The position numbers were made by a program, and so were the translations under genes. A model generated the notes under the pieces. It was not told where the DNA came from, made no database searches, and worked only from the letters and a program-made list of their open reading frames with translations. This document shows, piece after piece, positions 60,486-64,000 of a stretch of 64,000 nucleotides of DNA; position 1 is the stretch's first letter; every line of letters starts with the position of its first letter. This DNA comes from Megasphaera cerevisiae DSM 20462 (GTDB lineage Bacteria; Bacillota; Negativicutes; Veillonellales; Megasphaeraceae): the NCBI RefSeq assembly GCF_001045675.1, contig NZ_LEKT01000003.1, positions 50,561 through 114,560 of the forward strand. Direction: 5' to 3'.

Positions 60486-61615
60486 TTTTTTATATAATAA
60501 TGTTTTCTTTATGCATAATAGCATTATTGTTTAATGATATTTTAAAAAATAAAAAAGAAAAAGATATTGTTGTCATTATTACTTTAATTTTTCTTTGTAT
60601 TGTATCCGGGACTCGATATCAATTGGGTGGAACTGATTACTGGGTATATGAAAATATATTTAATCGTGTTCCTGATTTAATACATGAGTCATTTTTCTCT
60701 ATTAGTGACAATTTACTTGCTAAGTATGAAATAGGGTATTTATTTTTCAATTCGATTGTTAAAACTGTTGGATTTACTTTTTATGGATTTACGTTGATTA
60801 ATTCAATCATTTTTTATACTTGTATGTATACTGGTTTAAGAAAATATGTTGATAACTTTTCGCTTTTAATTATTGTATTTTTGTATAAAATGTTTTTTTA
60901 CGATACTTTTATTAGTATGCGACAATCTATTTCAATTGCTATTTTTTTTGTTATATTGAAATATATCCAAGAAAGACAGGCATTTAAATATTTTGTTGGT
61001 TGTATTATTGCAATGCTTTTTCATAATGCTGCTATTATTTTATTCCCAATCTATTTTATCAACAGATTTTCATTGACTATGAAAAAAACAATTTTTCTTA
61101 ACATGGTTTTTTTACCAACGATTTTAATTTCTTATCTTCATTTATCTGTGTTAAATTTTTTAATACCTATTGCTCAATATATTCCTGTTGATAGTACTCA
61201 AACAAAAGTGGCAAATTATTTTATGAATATGAATGATTTAATGGGAATTAATTTATTACATACTCTAGAGTATTTTCTTATTATGTTTTTAATAGTTATT
61301 AATTACAAAAAAATTATTAGCATTAATAAAAATTCGGAATTTATCATTAAGTTGTTTTTATGCCTTCTTCCAATTTTTACTTTATTGCGAGAATATGATA
61401 TTTTAACACGTGAAAAAGACTTTTTTACGCTTACTTTTGCTATTATTTTAGGTTACTTGTGTCAAATAAATGATAAGAGACAAAAGATACTTGTTCAATT
61501 GGGAACAATTATCATTTGTGCTTATGGATTTTTTCGATTTATCTTGTTATTTGATGACGGGGGAATGATGCCATATATTAGTTGTTTATTTGAAAATGTT
61601 AGTATTTTTCAGTGA
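60482..61615 (+). CDS. EpsG/Wzy-like polysaccharide polymerase
   Basis: A 377-residue membrane protein with about ten hydrophobic helices and few charged residues outside the loops. The pattern VSGTRYQLGGTDYWVYENIF near residue 40, then DTFISMRQSISIAIFFVILKY and FHNAAII, is that of the EpsG family. It would join lipid-linked repeat units at the periplasmic face. Start is TTG 60482 overlapping the previous stop (TTGA) with GAGAGGAG upstream. Very AT-rich. The assignment is from topology and motifs, since Wzy proteins diverge widely. Confidence 0.75.
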   Translation: MIFYIIMFSLCIIALLFNDILKNKKEKDIVVIITLIFLCIVSGTRYQLGGTDYWVYENIFNRVPDLIHESFFSISDNLLAKYEIGYLFFNSIVKTVGFTFYGFTLINSIIFYTCMYTGLRKYVDNFSLLIIVFLYKMFFYDTFISMRQSISIAIFFVILKYIQERQAFKYFVGCIIAMLFHNAAIILFPIYFINRFSLTMKKTIFLNMVFLPTILISYLHLSVLNFLIPIAQYIPVDSTQTKVANYFMNMNDLMGINLLHTLEYFLIMFLIVINYKKIISINKNSEFIIKLFLCLLPIFTLLREYDILTREKDFFTLTFAIILGYLCQINDKRQKILVQLGTIIICAYGFFRFILLFDDGGMMPYISCLFENVSIFQ

Positions 61616-61626
61616 GGATTAGTCAT

Positions 61627-62499
61627 ATGAACATAACTGTATTTACACCTACTTATAATAGAGCTTATACATTACCAAGACTATATAAATCTTTAGCACA
61701 TCAGAGTAATAAAAATTTTGTTTGGCTTATTGTTGATGATGGGTCTACCGATCAAACAATGCAGATTGTACAAAGTTGGATTGCTGATGGAAAGATTAAA
61801 ATAGAATATTACAAACAAAAAAATCAAGGGAAATCGGCAGCACATAATAGAGGAGTATCGTTGACGAAAACTGAATTATTTACTTGTGTTGATTCTGATG
61901 ATTACTTAAATACAAATGCAATTGGAGATATTCTTACCTTATGGAAATGTAAAAAAAGTGATTATTGTGTCGGAATTTTAGCTTACAAAGGAACTCCAAA
62001 TGGTAATTTGATTACAAAGATTAAAGATAAATCCTGTGAGTTTACAACTTTGTATGAGGCTTATGCCAATCACGGTTTAACGGGAGATACAATGCTTGTT
62101 TTTAGAACGGATGTAGTTTCACAATTTAACTTTCCTTGTTTTGAAGGAGAAAAATTTGTTCCTGAAGCATATCTATATGATCAGATTGATCAGGTTGGGA
62201 GTTTTTTTTTATATAGAAAGATATTGTATTATTGTCAATATATGGAAGATGGATATACTAAAAATATGACGAATTTGTTAAAGAAAAATCCTCAAGGATA
62301 TTTAGCATACATTAATCAACGACTTACATTAGATAATACTTTAAAGGAAAAAGTATTAGACAGTATTCGTTATGTTGCCATGAGCTTTGTTATAAATAGA
62401 AAAAATGTTATTTCTCAATCTATATATCCAGTCATTACGAAGGCAGTATATCCGTTTGGATTATTATTTTATGTGTATCGATATAAAATAGGTCAGTAA
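61627..62499 (+). CDS. Glycosyltransferase, GT2 family
   Basis: A 290-residue GT-A enzyme. N-terminal ITVFTPTYNRAYTLPRLYKSL, the first Asp pair in WLIVDDGSTD, and the metal motif VDSDD (~95). ATG 61627 is preferred to GTG 61612, which overlaps the polymerase gene; AGTGAGGATT lies upstream. Inverting transferase for repeat-unit building; donor unknown. Confidence 0.85.
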   Translation: MNITVFTPTYNRAYTLPRLYKSLAHQSNKNFVWLIVDDGSTDQTMQIVQSWIADGKIKIEYYKQKNQGKSAAHNRGVSLTKTELFTCVDSDDYLNTNAIGDILTLWKCKKSDYCVGILAYKGTPNGNLITKIKDKSCEFTTLYEAYANHGLTGDTMLVFRTDVVSQFNFPCFEGEKFVPEAYLYDQIDQVGSFFLYRKILYYCQYMEDGYTKNMTNLLKKNPQGYLAYINQRLTLDNTLKEKVLDSIRYVAMSFVINRKNVISQSIYPVITKAVYPFGLLFYVYRYKIGQ

Positions 62500-62540
62500 T
62501 GTACTAATAAATATATATAATAGTTAAAGAAGGGACTTTT

Positions 62541-63638
62541 ATGATTCGAGTATTACAAGTTTACCCTCAATTAAATAATGCAGGAACTGAAATGGTGATT
62601 TTTAACTTATATAAGAATATTGACAGAAATAAAATTCAGTTTGATTTTCTTGTAGAAAAACCAGGAGAACTTGATAGTGTTGTGAAAAGTATGGATGGAA
62701 AAATATTTTATATAAATGAATTAGAAAAAAAACAATATTTAGAAAGATTGGTTGAATTTTTTTATAGTCATAAAGAATATAATATTGTACATACCCATAC
62801 ACATCAACGAATGGGTGAAGTATTACAAGCGGCCAGTATAGCAGGTGTTAAAACAAGAATAGCTCATTCTCACAATTCAAGAACTGATTTACCTAGAATA
62901 TTCTCTTTATATAAACGAATAACAAGTAGAAGGATTGAGAAGTATGCGACAGATTTATTTGCTTGTTCTGTTGATGCAGCTAAATGGTTATATCCTTGTA
63001 AATATAAACAATGTAAAATTATTCATAATTCAATAGAATTGCAGAAATTTTCATATAATCAAATGAAAAGAAATACTATGAGATTAAATTTAAGTATTAA
63101 ACCTAATGTTCCCGTAATATGTCATATAGGTAGATTTGCAAGGCAAAAAAATCATAAGTTTCTAATTGATGTAGCACACCAATTAGTTAGTAAGTGTTCT
63201 TTAGTTAAATTTATACTAGTGGGAGTGGGTCCATTACAGGATAATATTAGAAATAGGACTAAAGAATATGGTATAGCAGATAATATATTCTTTTTAGAAA
63301 ACAGATCCGATGTAAGTGATATTTTAGCTGCTTCTGATATTTTTGTTTTTCCATCATTGTATGAGGGTTTAGGGATAGTATTAATAGAAGCTCAGGCAAG
63401 TGGACTGCGTTGTGTTGTCTCGGATAAAATTCCATCAGAAGCTGATTTGGGGTTAAACTTAATAAAAAGGAAATCTTTATCAGATGGGGCTTCATTATGG
63501 GCTGACACTATTCTTCAAGAATTGTCTATGCAAAATAATAGGGAATTTCTTTCGAATTCAGCCTTGTTAAGTGATTATGATATAAGAAAAACAACAAAAT
63601 TGATAGAACAGTTTTATTTAGAAAGGGCAATCTTGTAA
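62541..63638 (+). CDS. Glycosyltransferase, GT4 family (EpsF-like)
   Basis: A 365-residue GT-B enzyme. Starts RVLQVYPQLNNAGTEMVIFNLY, then VHTHTHQRMGEVLQAA; the C-terminal half has ICHIGRFARQKNH and FPSLYEGLGIVLIEAQASGL. This resembles the EpsF group of capsule transferases. Ribosome site GAAGGGA. Its stop overlaps the start of the next gene (TAATG). Confidence 0.82.
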   Translation: MIRVLQVYPQLNNAGTEMVIFNLYKNIDRNKIQFDFLVEKPGELDSVVKSMDGKIFYINELEKKQYLERLVEFFYSHKEYNIVHTHTHQRMGEVLQAASIAGVKTRIAHSHNSRTDLPRIFSLYKRITSRRIEKYATDLFACSVDAAKWLYPCKYKQCKIIHNSIELQKFSYNQMKRNTMRLNLSIKPNVPVICHIGRFARQKNHKFLIDVAHQLVSKCSLVKFILVGVGPLQDNIRNRTKEYGIADNIFFLENRSDVSDILAASDIFVFPSLYEGLGIVLIEAQASGLRCVVSDKIPSEADLGLNLIKRKSLSDGASLWADTILQELSMQNNREFLSNSALLSDYDIRKTTKLIEQFYLERAIL

Positions 63639-64000
63639 TGAAAAATGTTCTGATAAGTATTATTATGCCGGTTTATAATGCTGATAAATACTTACAAAAA
63701 ACAATTGAAAGTGTTTTAAATCAATCTTTTACTGCGTTTGAATTTATTGCTATTAATGATGGTTCTACTGATAATTCATCTGTAATATTAAAAAAATATG
63801 CTCGAATTGATAAACGTATTATTTTTATTGAACAAGAAAATAGTGGGGTTAGTCAAACACGTAATAAAGGGTTACTATTAGCTAAGGGTAAGTATATTAC
63901 TTTTTTGGATTCTGATGATTTATTATCTCGGAATTTTTTAGAAGCCTTATTTAATATTTCTGAAAAATATAATGCTGATATAGCGATAACTGGATATAGT
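63638..64000 (+). CDS. Glycosyltransferase, GT2 family (partial, runs off the window)
   Basis: The first 121 residues of a GT-A enzyme: SIIMPVYNADKYLQ, AINDGSTDNSS and the metal motif FLDSDD near 92. The open frame continues past base 64000. ATG 63638 overlaps the preceding stop. The cassette therefore extends beyond the window. Confidence 0.85.
   Translation, partial: MKNVLISIIMPVYNADKYLQKTIESVLNQSFTAFEFIAINDGSTDNSSVILKKYARIDKRIIFIEQENSGVSQTRNKGLLLAKGKYITFLDSDDLLSRNFLEALFNISEKYNADIAITGYS

Overview
The window looks like a chromosome segment of an anaerobic, diderm Firmicute of the Negativicutes, most likely a Megasphaera-like Veillonellales. The evidence is a propionate/acetate CoA-transferase, crotonase and butyryl-CoA dehydrogenase set; outer-membrane genes (TonB-receptor and porin remnants, a Wza-like exporter) next to Firmicute-type genes; oxygen-defence and hydrogen/formate genes; and strong AGGAGG ribosome sites with frequent GTG or TTG starts. 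The lineage call is an inference from gene content.

Layout. 0-5.8 kb: the end of selB, then acyl-CoA genes (pct, a large HTH regulator on the other strand, a crotonase gene, an acyl-CoA dehydrogenase gene). 5.9-7.7 kb: a graveyard of outer-membrane gene fragments. 7.8-9.0 kb: a superoxide reductase-like gene and two small unknown genes. 9.1-23.1 kb: one tightly packed 13-gene operon behind a leader that can fold as an attenuator. It encodes a TM1266-family [FeFe]-hydrogenase-associated regulator, a NifH/NifD/NifK-like triple, HypF-HypC-HypD-HypE, a second NifH/NifD/NifK-like triple, the H-cluster scaffold GTPase HydF, and aspartate ammonia-lyase. This is the most striking object in the window. 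It joins parts of the [FeFe]-hydrogenase maturation route, the Fe(CN)2CO part of the [NiFe]-hydrogenase route without hypA/hypB, and two nitrogenase-like reductases. hydE, hydG, nifB and hydrogenase structural genes are absent from the window. I infer a non-canonical iron-diatomic-ligand cofactor assembly system.

23.1-31.1 kb: an HxlR regulator, a secreted SnoaL-like protein, a cysteine (not selenocysteine) formate dehydrogenase with a HydN-like four-cluster ferredoxin, a formate channel, and an ECF Ni/Co transporter. Formate oxidation, hydrogenase maturation and metal uptake therefore lie close together. 31.2-42.1 kb: NhaC antiporter, PAP2 phosphatase, OPT peptide transporter, dipeptidase, a two-component system with a Met/His-rich sensor and a secreted DUF2680-like protein, then an unknown gene with xpt. 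42.2-46.0 kb: purL.

40.1-50.6 kb is interrupted by four arrays of palindromic repeats. All share an outer GTAGGGG...CCC frame but carry three different inner palindromes. A REP-associated tyrosine transposase (RAYT) gene sits inside them. The rpsF-ssb-rpsR operon lies between two arrays. 51.2-64 kb: a capsule/exopolysaccharide locus. Its conserved regulatory and export genes (cpsB-like phosphatase, CapD-like epimerase/dehydratase, Wza-like exporter, Wzz-like protein, tyrosine kinase) have normal composition. From about 56.7 kb the sugar-specific genes turn sharply AT-rich, the usual sign of an exchanged cassette. The last glycosyltransferase runs off the window.

All calls come from reading the sequence and family knowledge. 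No database search was run.
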